From positions 186,001-250,000 of the forward strand of contig NZ_LMMA01000032.1 of assembly GCF_001422725.1 (NCBI RefSeq): a DNA stretch of 64,000 bases, given 5' to 3'. Below, in pieces: positions 25,671 through 33,644 of this stretch (within the stretch, counting starts at the first letter, position 1; every line of letters starts with the position of its first letter). The notes below the pieces were generated by a model. The model was not told the DNA's origin. It was given only the letters and a program-made list of their open reading frames with translations, and searched no databases. The DNA comes from Flavobacterium sp. Leaf82. Its GTDB lineage: Bacteria > Bacteroidota > Bacteroidia > Flavobacteriales > Flavobacteriaceae. The position numbers and the translations under genes were made by a program.

Positions 25671-25711
25671 TTTTTTAGCCACGAATTTCACAAATTTTCA
25701 CGAATTAAAAT
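25671..25711. repeat. Flavobacterial CACGAATTT-type intergenic repeat
   Basis: The segment reads as two nested imperfect inverted copies of a CACGAATTT/AAATTCGTG word. I recall close relatives in many Flavobacterium intergenic regions. It makes the longer reading of the adjacent gene (start 25691) implausible. Confidence 0.5.
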
Positions 25712-25758
25712 TTAATCGTTTCTATATAGAATGTAATTTGTAAAAATTGTGGCACTTT

Positions 25759-26331
25759 CTAAACAATTTTAATATCGTATTTATCTAAAAGCCCGACAAT
25801 TCCGTCATTCGAAAATTGTGCTTTTCGCATGGGGTTAAATTCCGGATCTATTTTGTAATTGTAAGCCGTTCTAAAATCTACAGCTGCCAATTGTGTATCA
25901 TTAAAAATAGCTCCTTCTAAATTACAATTATCAAAAACCGAACTTGTTAAGTTGGTTCCTATAAAAGTAACTTCTCTTACGGAACAATTGATAAACTTGG
26001 TTTTAGGCATTTTTTTATTCGAAAAAATGGCATAATCTAAAACACTTTCTTCAAAATAAACCTGAAATAAGAAATCATCACATTCGTTAAAGGCGATTCC
26101 TAAAATTTTGCAATTCTTGAAACTCACATTTTTTAAATTCGTACCAAATAAACTGGTCATTGACAAATTGCAGTCAATAAATTCGCAGTCTAAAAAAGTA
26201 TTGTAGGCAAAATTACTATTTGAAAAATCACAGTTTTTAAAAACACAATCTTCAAACTCCCGATTGTTTATTTTTTTGTCAATATAAATGACTTTTTCAA
26301 AGGTTTTCTGAATGTGAATTAGGCTTTCCAT
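25759..26331 (-). CDS. Pentapeptide-repeat protein
   Basis: The 190-residue protein is built of A(D/N)LXX-like pentapeptides with Phe or Leu at the centre, such as CDFSN, SNFAY, CNLSM and CNLEG. The repeats run from about residue 20 to 160 and are followed by a short tail with AQFSNDGIVGLLDKYDIKI. Length and layout resemble the Qnr/McbG-type proteins, some of which mimic DNA and shield gyrase. Many other pentapeptide proteins have no known role, so this is only a resemblance. It stands alone with a terminator behind it. Confidence 0.8.
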   Translation of the reverse strand: MESLIHIQKTFEKVIYIDKKINNREFEDCVFKNCDFSNSNFAYNTFLDCEFIDCNLSMTSLFGTNLKNVSFKNCKILGIAFNECDDFLFQVYFEESVLDYAIFSNKKMPKTKFINCSVREVTFIGTNLTSSVFDNCNLEGAIFNDTQLAAVDFRTAYNYKIDPEFNPMRKAQFSNDGIVGLLDKYDIKIV

Positions 26332-26370
26332 GATATATTGGATGAAGATTTTAAATTATATTAGGTGATA

Positions 26371-26401
26371 AACCCGACAGGTTTTTAAAACCTGTCGGGT
26401 T
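26371..26401. terminator. Bidirectional hairpin terminator
   Basis: Two 15-base arms (26371-26385 and 26387-26401) are GC-rich at the base and end in T runs. On the plus strand it ends in a T run. Between two minus-strand genes it most likely closes the DUF6095 and murQ transcript. Confidence 0.8.
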
Positions 26402-26421
26402 TTTTTAATTACTTTAAAGGA

Positions 26422-26643
26422 TTAGTCATTAAACAAACCTTTCATAATAATTTTCAATCCGTAAAAAATCAAAAACATGGCGCTTAAACAAGCCACAATT
26501 CCAATTCCCAGAACTAAATAATGCCAGTTTGTATGCTGATTCATAAAGGCGTTATAAATCAAAGTAGGTCCAATAAATAATAGAGGCAATGAACCTGACA
26601 TATATTTAATTCCTTTTCCTAGTAATTCTTTATTTGTTGCCAT
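26422..26643 (-). CDS. DUF6095 small membrane protein
   Basis: The 73-residue protein has two hydrophobic spans (about 18-32 and 40-65) with a short TNWH loop. It resembles the flavobacterial DUF6095 family. It lies after murQ on the same strand, which suggests a shared transcript across a repeat-rich gap. No function is known. Confidence 0.65.
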   Translation of the reverse strand: MATNKELLGKGIKYMSGSLPLLFIGPTLIYNAFMNQHTNWHYLVLGIGIVACLSAMFLIFYGLKIIMKGLFND

Positions 26644-26652
26644 AATTTTTTG

Positions 26653-26703
26653 TTTCAGGTTTTGAAAAGTTTCAGGTTTTGAAAAGTTTCAAGTTTCAGG
26701 TTT
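26653..26703. repeat. 17-bp tandem repeat with related flank
   Basis: Two perfect copies of a 17-base unit (26653-26669 and 26670-26686) are followed by a shortened copy. The unit contains GTTTCAGG words similar in style to the 8-nt repeats at 27,708 and 30,723. Confidence 0.8.
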
Positions 26704-26728
26704 TTTTAGTTTCAGGTTTATCGCAATC

Positions 26729-26830
26729 TTGTCATTTCGAAGAATGAGAAATCACACTCGTAAATCGACAAAGATTGAAAATATACATTGCGGAGTTTCT
26801 TGTGTGATTTCTCATTCTTCGAAATGACAA
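26729..26830. repeat. Perfect 29-bp inverted repeat
   Basis: Arms 26729-26757 and 26802-26830 are perfect reverse complements with a 44-base spacer. The arm begins TTGTCATTTCGAAGAATGAG. It lies between murQ and the DUF6095 gene and would form a long hairpin in the transcript. I recall close relatives scattered in other flavobacterial genomes. Confidence 0.9.
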
Positions 26831-26875
26831 ATTTTGTGTTATAAAAAATCATCTCAAATTTTACAAAGAACCTTT

Positions 26876-27688
26876 CTATTTTTTATAATTGTCGACAGCA
26901 TTTCGCACACTGCCGTATTTTTTTAGTAATTCAGATCCTTCTTCGTATGAAACAGGAATTTCTTCCATGATCATTTTTACACCGCGATCTACTAATTTAA
27001 TATTGCTAAGTTGCATGTCGACCATTTTGTTTCCTTTTACTTTACCAAGTTGGATCATAGCGGCGGTAGAAATCATGTTAAGCACTAATTTTTGTGCTGT
27101 TCCGGCTTTCATTCTGGAACTTCCGGTAACAAATTCAGGACCTACAACAACTTCAACTGGAAATTGAGCAGTTAATGCTAATGGACTTCCTGCATTGTTG
27201 GTAATACAACCCGTAAGGATATTATTTTGATTACAAGTTTCTAAACCGCCAATAACATAGGGAGTTGTTCCTGAAGCTGCAATACCAATTACGACATCAT
27301 TTGCACCAATATTATTGTTTTGTAAATCGATCCAGGCTTGTGTGGCATTATCTTCGGCATTTTCTACGGCACGACGAATTGCAGTGTCTCCACCGGCAAT
27401 GATTCCGTTTACTAAATCAAAAGGAACTCCAAAAGTAGGCGGACATTCTGAGGCATCAACAACACCCAAACGTCCTGATGTTCCGGCGCCGATATAGAAA
27501 ATTCGTCCTCCCAGTTTTAATTTAGCTACAACTTGTGCTACAAGAGCTTCGATTTGTGGTATGGCTTTTTCGACTGCGTTAGGAACGGTTTTGTCTTCCT
27601 GATTGATATTGGTAAGCAACTCATGAACTGACATTTTTTCTAAATGTTCGTATTTTGAGGCTTGTTCTGTGGTTTTAGTAAATGTCAT
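26876..27688 (-). CDS. murQ: N-acetylmuramic acid 6-phosphate etherase MurQ
   Basis: The 270-residue protein has the MurQ signature GRIFYIGAGTSGRLGVVDAS with the SIS-type sugar-phosphate fold, ECPPTFG, and GSSRMKAGTAQKLVLNM. The enzyme splits the lactyl ether of MurNAc-6-phosphate to give GlcNAc-6-phosphate and D-lactate in cell wall recycling. Length matches the family. A candidate -7 element (TAACTTTG, minus strand) lies in an 8-nt repeat block 32 bases upstream of the ATG. Confidence 0.95.
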   Translation of the reverse strand: MTFTKTTEQASKYEHLEKMSVHELLTNINQEDKTVPNAVEKAIPQIEALVAQVVAKLKLGGRIFYIGAGTSGRLGVVDASECPPTFGVPFDLVNGIIAGGDTAIRRAVENAEDNATQAWIDLQNNNIGANDVVIGIAASGTTPYVIGGLETCNQNNILTGCITNNAGSPLALTAQFPVEVVVGPEFVTGSSRMKAGTAQKLVLNMISTAAMIQLGKVKGNKMVDMQLSNIKLVDRGVKMIMEEIPVSYEEGSELLKKYGSVRNAVDNYKK

Positions 27689-27707
27689 TTTGTTTTTTAG
27701 GTTGTAA

Positions 27708-27739
27708 GTTGCAAAGTCTCAAAGTTACAAAGTTTTTTG
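27708..27739. repeat. 8-nt periodic repeat block upstream of murQ
   Basis: Four octamers in register: GTTGCAAA, GTCTCAAA, GTTACAAA and GTTTTTTG. Each is one base away from words of the blocks at 30,723 and 37,955 read on the opposite strand (GTTGCTAA, GTTACTAA). Confidence 0.75.
27720..27727 (-). promoter_or_regulatory. Candidate -7 element for murQ inside the octamer repeat
   Basis: Minus strand TAACTTTG matches the Bacteroidota TAnnTTTG element and lies 32 bases before the murQ ATG. Confidence 0.45.
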
Positions 27740-27773
27740 AATCTCCTGAAAATGATTTTTACTTAAAGTGTTG

Positions 27774-27850
27774 TTGCGTGAGGGATGGGAGTAAACTACC
27801 GAAGTAGTGCGGATAGCCCGACCGTATTTGCGAAAGGCGCAAATAAGCGG
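27774..27850. repeat. Flavobacterial intergenic repeat (GCGTGAGGGAT ... GCGGATAGCCCGACC)
   Basis: The block contains GCGTGAGGGAT (27776-27786), GCGGATAGCCCGACC (27809-27823) and a hairpin (27825-27832 with 27838-27845). I recall the same words as a widely dispersed intergenic repeat in Flavobacteriia. It is more GC-rich than its surroundings and lies between murQ and the ZIP gene. Confidence 0.65.
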
Positions 27851-27891
27851 TTTGTTAAATAGCGCATTTTGTAAATAGGGTCATGCCCTGA

Positions 27892-28560
27892 TTATAACAT
27901 AAATGCCAATAAAATTCCCAGAACAATCATAGAAACTTTTGCTATATTGAATTTATGTCCTTCGCTGCTTTCGAAAATAATCGTAGACGAAATATGAAAT
28001 AAAATACCAATTACGATTGCGGTAATCTCTGTATAATATTCATTTAAAAAAGCAAGATATTGAGATGCAACCGTACCAAGCGGTGTCATAACGGCAAAGG
28101 TTAGCATGAACGCAAAAATGGCTTTTTTATTAAGGTTTGCATTGATAAAAAAAGTAGTCAGAATTACTGCAATTGGCAGGTGATGAATGGCGATCCCAAG
28201 TGCTAAACCATGATGATGGCTTACCGGAAAACCTTCTAAAAAAGCGTGAATACACAAACTGATAAAAAGCAACCACGGAATCTGGCTCATTTGAGCATGT
28301 CCGTGAACGTGCCCGTGTTCAGCGCCTTTTGAGAAAAATTCGAGTATGATCTGGAACAAAATCCCGACCATGATAAAAATTCCAATATTGTGATTGTGTG
28401 TTTCGTAAACTTCCGGCAATAAATGCATTACGGTTAACGATAATAAAAATGAACCACTAAAGGCCAGCAATAATTTTAGATTGGTTTTGCTTTTTGGTTT
28501 TAAAAATAAAGCCACAACATAACCTAAAAGTACAGAAAATAAGGGTAATAGATAGTTCAT
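27892..28560 (-). CDS. ZIP-family metal transporter
   Basis: The 222-residue protein has about eight hydrophobic spans. Two metal-binding stretches stand out: a His-rich loop AEHGHVHGHAQ (about 77-90) and the membrane motifs CIHAFLEGFPV and GIAIHHLPIAVIL, which carry the His-x3-Glu/Asp pattern of ZIP transporters. The family imports Zn(II) or other divalent metals. Substrate cannot be set from sequence. Confidence 0.88.
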   Translation of the reverse strand: MNYLLPLFSVLLGYVVALFLKPKSKTNLKLLLAFSGSFLLSLTVMHLLPEVYETHNHNIGIFIMVGILFQIILEFFSKGAEHGHVHGHAQMSQIPWLLFISLCIHAFLEGFPVSHHHGLALGIAIHHLPIAVILTTFFINANLNKKAIFAFMLTFAVMTPLGTVASQYLAFLNEYYTEITAIVIGILFHISSTIIFESSEGHKFNIAKVSMIVLGILLAFML

Positions 28561-28581
28561 TTCGTTTTGGTGTAATCGTTG

Positions 28582-28655
28582 ATTTGTTTAATCGGTTAAT
28601 CGAATAATTGTTACATTTTTTAACGATTAAACAAATTAACAGTTAAACAATTAAA
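28582..28655. repeat. 8-nt periodic palindromic repeat block
   Basis: A 13-bp inverted repeat (28582-28594 with 28624-28636) leads into four octamers, CGATTAAA, CAAATTAA, CAGTTAAA and CAATTAAA (28624-28655). It ends just before the methyltransferase stop codon. Confidence 0.65.
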
Positions 28656-28656
28656 C

Positions 28657-29421
28657 CTATTTAAAAATCATGATTAATCGTTCGCTTTCGGTTTTGTGAA
28701 ACTTTTTGAGTTTATAATCGCCAAAAATATCTAATAGAAAAATTCCTGCTTCGGCCATTAATTCTTCAAAATCCTTAAGGGTTAAAGCTTTCACTTTTTC
28801 GGTAAAGTGATAATTTCTGCCTTGATCTTCAAAATCTATTTCTTTAAAAATATGTCCGTCCTGAACGTATCTTTTTATTTTAAAATCGATACCGTCAACA
28901 GTTTTTACTTCTTCGGGAACTAGGGTTTCGATAACATTCGCCACGTTCATAAAATCGATTACGGCAAAACCATATTCAGTTAAACTTTCTTTTATGGCTT
29001 TTAGGGTGGTCAGGTTATCCTCGTCACTTTCAAAATAGCCAAAACTGGTAAACAAATTAAAAATGGCATCAAACTTTTCTTCAAAAGGCTCGCGCATATC
29101 GTGCACTTTAAAATGCAGGGTTTCGTTGCTGTTTTTGCTGGCTTCGGCAATGCTGTTTTCAGATAAATCAGCGCCTAAGACATTGAATCCTAATTGATTT
29201 AAATAAATAGAATGACGTCCTTTTCCGCAGGCTAAATCAAGAACTTTTGCTTTTTCAGGCAGGTTTAGATAATGGGTAAGATTATCCATGAAAATCTGCG
29301 CTTCGCGATAATTTCGGTCTTTATAAAGTATGTGGTAATAAGGAGTGTCAAACCATGAAGTAAACCAATTTTCGGTGTTACGCTCCTGATTTGGTGTTGA
29401 TGAGTTTGGTGCTTCAGACAT
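28657..29421 (-). CDS. Class I SAM-dependent methyltransferase
   Basis: The 254-residue protein has the SAM-binding motif VLDLACGKGRHSIYLNQLG (about residues 60-78), the acidic motif II end GADLS and the motif IV-like FDAIFNLFTSFGYF. It resembles small-molecule methyltransferases of the UbiE/SmtA type; the substrate is unknown. A -7-like TAAATTTG lies on the minus strand at 29452-29459, 30 bases before the ATG. Confidence 0.85.
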   Translation of the reverse strand: MSEAPNSSTPNQERNTENWFTSWFDTPYYHILYKDRNYREAQIFMDNLTHYLNLPEKAKVLDLACGKGRHSIYLNQLGFNVLGADLSENSIAEASKNSNETLHFKVHDMREPFEEKFDAIFNLFTSFGYFESDEDNLTTLKAIKESLTEYGFAVIDFMNVANVIETLVPEEVKTVDGIDFKIKRYVQDGHIFKEIDFEDQGRNYHFTEKVKALTLKDFEELMAEAGIFLLDIFGDYKLKKFHKTESERLIMIFK

Positions 29422-29451
29422 TTATTCTATTTCAATTAATTCAAAGTCCCG

Positions 29452-29459
29452 CAAATTTA
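29452..29459 (-). promoter_or_regulatory. Candidate -7 element for the methyltransferase gene
   Basis: Minus strand TAAATTTG fits TAnnTTTG, 30 bases from the ATG. A plus-strand TATTTTTG (29463-29470) next to it could serve the divergent rRNA methyltransferase gene. Confidence 0.45.
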
Positions 29460-29553
29460 GTGTATTTTTGCCGAAAAATAACTATTTCGTTACGATACCT
29501 GAATAATCAGATTGCGTCTGCGATTGGAGTTGTTTTTTAATACAAAAATAAAG

Positions 29554-30717
29554 ATGGAAGAAAATTTTAGAATGATAGCCAAATGTTTTTTTGGTTTTGA
29601 AGAGATATTAGAAAAAGAATTAAGGGATCTTGGTGCTCAGGATGTCGAAAAAGGAGTGCGAATGGTAAGCTTTAAGGGCGATAAAGGTTTTATGTATAAA
29701 GCTAATTTATCGTTGCGTACTGCGCTTAAGGTTTTAAAACCTATTTACTCGTTTAGAGCTAATAATGAACAAGCATTATATAAAGGAATTTCGGGCGTAA
29801 ACTGGTCAAAATTACTAAATGCCAATCAAACTTTTGTGATTGATGCAACGGTGCATTCTACCTATTTTAATCACTCTGAGTTTGTTTCTCAAAAATGTAA
29901 AGATGCGATTGTAGATCAGTTTAGAGAAAGAACGGGACAACGCCCAAGTATTGATAAGGCTTTTCCTGATTTAAGAATCAACATTCATATCGATAAAGAT
30001 CAGGTCTCTGTTGCATTAGATACATCCGGAAATTCATTGCACCAACGTGGTTACAGAACGGCTACCAATATTGCGCCTATCAACGAGGTTTTAGCAGCAG
30101 GAATTTTGTTATTATCAGGTTGGGAAGGACAAAGTCACTTTTTAGACCCAATGTGTGGTTCAGGAACGTTCCTTGCTGAGGCAGCTATGATTGCCTGTAA
30201 TATTCCGGCAAATATTAACCGTAAAGAATTTGCTTTTGAAAAATGGAAAGACTGGGATAATGATTTGTTTGAACAAATTATAAACAGTTTAATGAAGAAA
30301 ACTAAAGAATTTCATTATACGATCAAAGGTTTTGATAAGGCGCCAAGTGCTGTCAACAAAGCAAAAGATAATATTAGAAATGCCAATCTTGAAGATTATG
30401 TTACTATAAAGGAAGAAAATTTCTTTGATACAGAAAAAGATGTTGAAGGAAAGTTGCATATGGTTTTTAACCCGCCTTATGATGAGCGTCTGGATATTCA
30501 TATGGAAGAATTCTACAAAAATATTGGAGATACTTTAAAGAAAAGCTATCCGGGAACAAATGCCTGGTTTATTACTGCAAATCTGGAAGCATTGAAATTT
30601 GTGGGACTAAAACCTTCAAGAAAAATCAAACTTTTTAATGCAAGTCTTGAAGCACGTTTGGTAAAATACGAAATGTACGAAGGAAGTAAGAGAACAAAGT
30701 TTCAGGTTAATGAATAA
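29554..30717 (+). CDS. THUMP-domain rRNA methyltransferase, RlmL-like
   Basis: Start ATG 29554 is preferred; the open frame from 29512 has no support. The 387-residue protein has a THUMP RNA-binding domain (about 45-150), a DPMCGSGTFLAEAAMIACN motif (near 199) and NPPYDERL (near 307). The NPPY-type motif fits N2-guanine or N6-adenine methylation, and the family includes RlmL, which acts on 23S G2445. It lacks the second RlmK half. Target base is inferred from family. Confidence 0.87.
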   Translation: MEENFRMIAKCFFGFEEILEKELRDLGAQDVEKGVRMVSFKGDKGFMYKANLSLRTALKVLKPIYSFRANNEQALYKGISGVNWSKLLNANQTFVIDATVHSTYFNHSEFVSQKCKDAIVDQFRERTGQRPSIDKAFPDLRINIHIDKDQVSVALDTSGNSLHQRGYRTATNIAPINEVLAAGILLLSGWEGQSHFLDPMCGSGTFLAEAAMIACNIPANINRKEFAFEKWKDWDNDLFEQIINSLMKKTKEFHYTIKGFDKAPSAVNKAKDNIRNANLEDYVTIKEENFFDTEKDVEGKLHMVFNPPYDERLDIHMEEFYKNIGDTLKKSYPGTNAWFITANLEALKFVGLKPSRKIKLFNASLEARLVKYEMYEGSKRTKFQVNE

Positions 30718-30722
30718 TAATT

Positions 30723-30877
30723 AAGATTCTAAGGCGCTAAGATTCTAAGTTACTAAGATTTTAACTTAGTATCTTAGAATCTTAGCAACTCAAAAAATAT
30801 AAATTTAGGTTCGAAAGGATAAGTTCTAAAAGAAAAGCTTAGAAACTTAGCAACTCAGAACCTTAGCAACTCAAAAA
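30723..30877. repeat. 8-nt periodic hairpin repeat block (AAGNNNCT / CTTAGNAA)
   Basis: Five octamers (AAGATTCT, AAGGCGCT, AAGATTCT, AAGTTACT, AAGATTTT) run from 30723 to 30762. The reverse-complement words CTTAGTAT, CTTAGAAT and CTTAGCAA follow from 30765. Arms 30739-30757 and 30765-30783 pair over 19 bases with one mismatch. A second run of five octamers (30838-30877) ends two bases before the next start codon. Confidence 0.85.
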
Positions 30878-30879
30878 AA

Positions 30880-31116
30880 ATGTCAAAATTACAAGTAAGA
30901 GCTTTTTTATACCAATTAGGATGTTTTGCGATTCTATTTATTTTAGGAAGATATTTAGTGGCAATGTATACAGGATTAACGGGGTTTTGGATCCCGATGA
31001 CGGCTTTTATTGTGGCGACTTTGATTTCGCCTAAGTTTCAGTCGGTGAAAACCAAAGACGGTGAAAAACTTTTTATGAAATGGATTTTTATAAAAGGAAT
31101 TAGAGAAATAGGATAA
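30880..31116 (+). CDS. Small membrane protein of unknown function
   Basis: The 78-residue protein has two hydrophobic spans (about 14-29 and 34-48), then a cationic tail with KTKDGEKLFMKWIF. No family was recognised, though small proteins of this layout are common in flavobacteria. The octamer repeat block runs to its start, so its promoter must lie in or before that block. The racemase-like gene begins 15 bases after it and is probably in the same transcript. Confidence 0.6.
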   Translation: MSKLQVRAFLYQLGCFAILFILGRYLVAMYTGLTGFWIPMTAFIVATLISPKFQSVKTKDGEKLFMKWIFIKGIREIG

Positions 31117-31131
31117 TTAATTTGATTTTAT

Positions 31132-31824
31132 ATGAAGATAATTGGACTTATAGGCGGAATTAGCTGGGTTTCTACTGCTGATTATTACAAACTTATAAAT
31201 GAGGGTATAAATGATAAACTGGGAGGTCTTAACTTTTCAGAATGTTTGATTTACTCTTTTAATTATGCTGATATAAAAAAGAATAATGATGCCAACGATT
31301 GGGATTCTACTTTTAATATGCTTTTAAAAGGTTGCCAATTTCTTAAAGAAGGCGGTGCAACGGCAATAGTTTTATGTGCAAATACAATGCATTTTATTGC
31401 TGACAGGCTCGAAAAGGAAATTGATTTGCCTATTATTAATATCGCTTCTGCAACGGCTACAGCAATTAAGAAACAAGGATTAAAAAAGGTGGGTTTGTTA
31501 GGAACTAAGTTTACTATGGAACTTGATTTTTTTAAAGACAAACTTATCGATCAGGGAATCGAAGCTATTATTCCTCAGAGTGAAGATGATAAAGATTTTA
31601 TTCACACTACAATTTTTGAAGAGTTAGGAAAAGGTCTTGTAACGGATGAAACTAAGAAACGTTATTTAGAAATTGCCAATCAGTTGATAAAAGAGGGAGC
31701 AGAGGGAATTATTTTAGGTTGTACCGAGATTCCTTTAGTAATAAAACCAGAAGATGTTTCTGTTCCGGTTTTTGATACTGCCTTAATACATTCAAATGCA
31801 GCTATTGAATTTCAATTGTCATAA
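31132..31824 (+). CDS. Aspartate/glutamate racemase family protein
   Basis: The 230-residue protein has the two-cysteine signature: VLCANTMHFIAD (first Cys near 80) and LGCTEIPLVI (second near 190), with an N-terminal IGLIGGISWVSTADYY. These cysteines are the acid-base pair of cofactor-independent amino acid racemases. It is closer in layout to the aspartate racemase group than to MurI, but the substrate is not certain. It ends in a strong terminator. Confidence 0.88.
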   Translation: MKIIGLIGGISWVSTADYYKLINEGINDKLGGLNFSECLIYSFNYADIKKNNDANDWDSTFNMLLKGCQFLKEGGATAIVLCANTMHFIADRLEKEIDLPIINIASATATAIKKQGLKKVGLLGTKFTMELDFFKDKLIDQGIEAIIPQSEDDKDFIHTTIFEELGKGLVTDETKKRYLEIANQLIKEGAEGIILGCTEIPLVIKPEDVSVPVFDTALIHSNAAIEFQLS

Positions 31825-31840
31825 AATTAGAACATAACTT

Positions 31841-31878
31841 AAAAGCCATGAATTTAAATTAATAGATTCATGGCTTTT
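31841..31878. terminator. Bidirectional terminator between convergent genes
   Basis: A perfect 13-bp stem (31841-31853 with 31866-31878) has A and T runs on its two sides and lies between the stop of the racemase-like gene and the convergent secreted protein gene. Confidence 0.85.
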
Positions 31879-31879
31879 T

Positions 31880-32818
31880 TTATTTTTGATATTCTTTGAC
31901 TTTTACTGATTTATTGTTTTTGATCTCATATTCAGTATAAGTAGTTTTGTCTTTGTCTTCGAAACTTTCAACTTTTTTGATTAAATAGAAATTGTTATTT
32001 AACCATTTATAATGTTTGTCAGTTTCGTTTCCGCTTCCATCGGCTTCATATTTAACAAACTCTTTATTTTTTTGATCGAAGAATAAATATTCTAATTCTT
32101 CGAGTTTTATGTTTCTAATAAATTGTTTTTTCGTTTTATCGTAAACAAAATAAAGAAAACCACCATCATACTTAATTCGGTCCGGGAAATAGATTGGGAT
32201 CTTGATGTCTAAAAGACCGTCAAAATTTAGGTCTTCTAATTCTACTTCTCCATCTTTTTCATAAATCACTTTATTAAAACGGGAAAGTGTTTGTACTATT
32301 TCTTTTTTCGAATTGTAAATGTCGAGTTTGCTGATTAAGAAATTATCTGCTAATTCTCCATTTATATTTTCGGCTTTTCCTTTGTACTGGTTAAGTTTAT
32401 AACTGTAATCTTTTGGATTAAATGAAGTTAAATCTTCCAGACAAGTAAGTGTTACCTCAAGTTTTTTGTCTTTTTTTTCATTTTCCCAGATTCCGCTTAA
32501 TCCATAGTCTTTATTGAGCTGTAACAAAAAAGATCCGGTTTTTTTAGCGACATTTCCTGTTTTAGTAGATGTATAAGCAGTTTCTTCCAGCTTTATTTCA
32601 CCATTTTTTAAAATACCATTTGTAAAAATAGATCTGTCTTTACCGCTTTTTACATAATAATAGCTTCCTGAAACAGAATCTTTTCCCTGAATAAATTCAA
32701 CGGTCATTTCTATAGGATATTTGTCTATTTTTCCGGAGAAATGCAAAATGGTCTTAACGATTGTTTTTTGCGCAAAAGTGATTTGACTAAAGAGTAACAG
32801 AATGATGAATTTTTTCAT
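31880..32818 (-). CDS. Secreted protein with XAC2610-like end
   Basis: The 312-residue protein has a signal peptide ending near residue 16 (ITFAQ). The middle is beta-rich. Near residue 195 LEDLNFDGLLDIKIP looks like the VCBS-like DxNxDGxxD calcium loop found in XAC2610-like proteins. It probably acts in the periplasm or outside. No enzyme motif is visible. Confidence 0.6.
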   Translation of the reverse strand: MKKFIILLLFSQITFAQKTIVKTILHFSGKIDKYPIEMTVEFIQGKDSVSGSYYYVKSGKDRSIFTNGILKNGEIKLEETAYTSTKTGNVAKKTGSFLLQLNKDYGLSGIWENEKKDKKLEVTLTCLEDLTSFNPKDYSYKLNQYKGKAENINGELADNFLISKLDIYNSKKEIVQTLSRFNKVIYEKDGEVELEDLNFDGLLDIKIPIYFPDRIKYDGGFLYFVYDKTKKQFIRNIKLEELEYLFFDQKNKEFVKYEADGSGNETDKHYKWLNNNFYLIKKVESFEDKDKTTYTEYEIKNNKSVKVKEYQK

Positions 32819-32828
32819 TTAGCAAAAA

Positions 32829-33644
32829 TTACTTTTTAGGAGTGTCTTTTGTTGTAATAGCAGGAATAATTGTTTTTTTCTTGTAAAGAGGGATAAAGTA
32901 AGAAACAGTATAATTGAAACCTACTCCAAAACTTCCGTCATAAGTTCTGTTAAAGCCCGGAATATACAAATTATCAAAACCGGAAGGTTTAGAATTTGCT
33001 ACTAAAAGTTTTAGCTGAACACCAAATCCCACAAAAACATTATTAAATACTTTTGCTTTTAATCCTGCTGCAAATTCAAGCCATCCCGCCGTAAGTCCGT
33101 TATATTTTTGACCTTCTGCAATTGCCGGCTGTTCTCCCCAATACGGGTTTGGGTTGTAAATTTTATAGCTGTTTAATTGTTGGCTAAATGTACTAAATCC
33201 ACCTCGTAAACCTATTGTGATTAGATTCTCCATATCAAGCCAGTTTTGGTACGTATTGTAATCAAAACCACCTTTGATATAAGTTCCGGTTGCTGTTGAG
33301 TTTAATCTGTCGTCATCTGTAGTTTTATCCTCAAAACCAAGTTCAGCTGCGATATAGTATTTTTTCGTTAAACGAAAATCACCTACAACCTCAATTCCTT
33401 TATAATCTTTATCATATAAACCACGAGTCAGTTTGTATAAATCAACTCCTACGCGAAGACCGTAGCGATCTGTTTTGATGCTGTCTTTTTGTACTTCCTG
33501 GATCGCAGGTTTAGCGGTTTCAGGTTTTGGTTTTTCCTTAACAACTTCTTTTGTTACTGTTTTTTTTGATGTTTCCTGGGCTTGAACCAAAAACATTGAA
33601 AACAATAAGAAAAAACTAAAATAATACTTTAATATGTGTTTCAT
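32829..33644 (-). CDS. DUF6048 outer membrane beta-barrel-like protein
   Basis: The ATG at 33644 gives 271 residues with a signal peptide (FLLFSMFLVQAQ). A longer frame open from 33722 would run into the upstream gene. A Pro/Lys-rich linker precedes repeated aromatic beta strands (VGVDLYKLTRGLYDKDYKG, GWLEFAAGLKAKVFNNVFVG), which suggests a beta-barrel of the outer membrane. It overlaps the DUF6452 gene by 29 bases, so these two are translationally linked, and rlmD lies ahead of them. Confidence 0.75.
   Translation of the reverse strand: MKHILKYYFSFFLLFSMFLVQAQETSKKTVTKEVVKEKPKPETAKPAIQEVQKDSIKTDRYGLRVGVDLYKLTRGLYDKDYKGIEVVGDFRLTKKYYIAAELGFEDKTTDDDRLNSTATGTYIKGGFDYNTYQNWLDMENLITIGLRGGFSTFSQQLNSYKIYNPNPYWGEQPAIAEGQKYNGLTAGWLEFAAGLKAKVFNNVFVGFGVQLKLLVANSKPSGFDNLYIPGFNRTYDGSFGVGFNYTVSYFIPLYKKKTIIPAITTKDTPKK

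Noticed and set aside
26653..26703. 17-bp tandem repeat considered as a CRISPR remnant
   Set aside because: There are no spacers between the copies and no cas genes.
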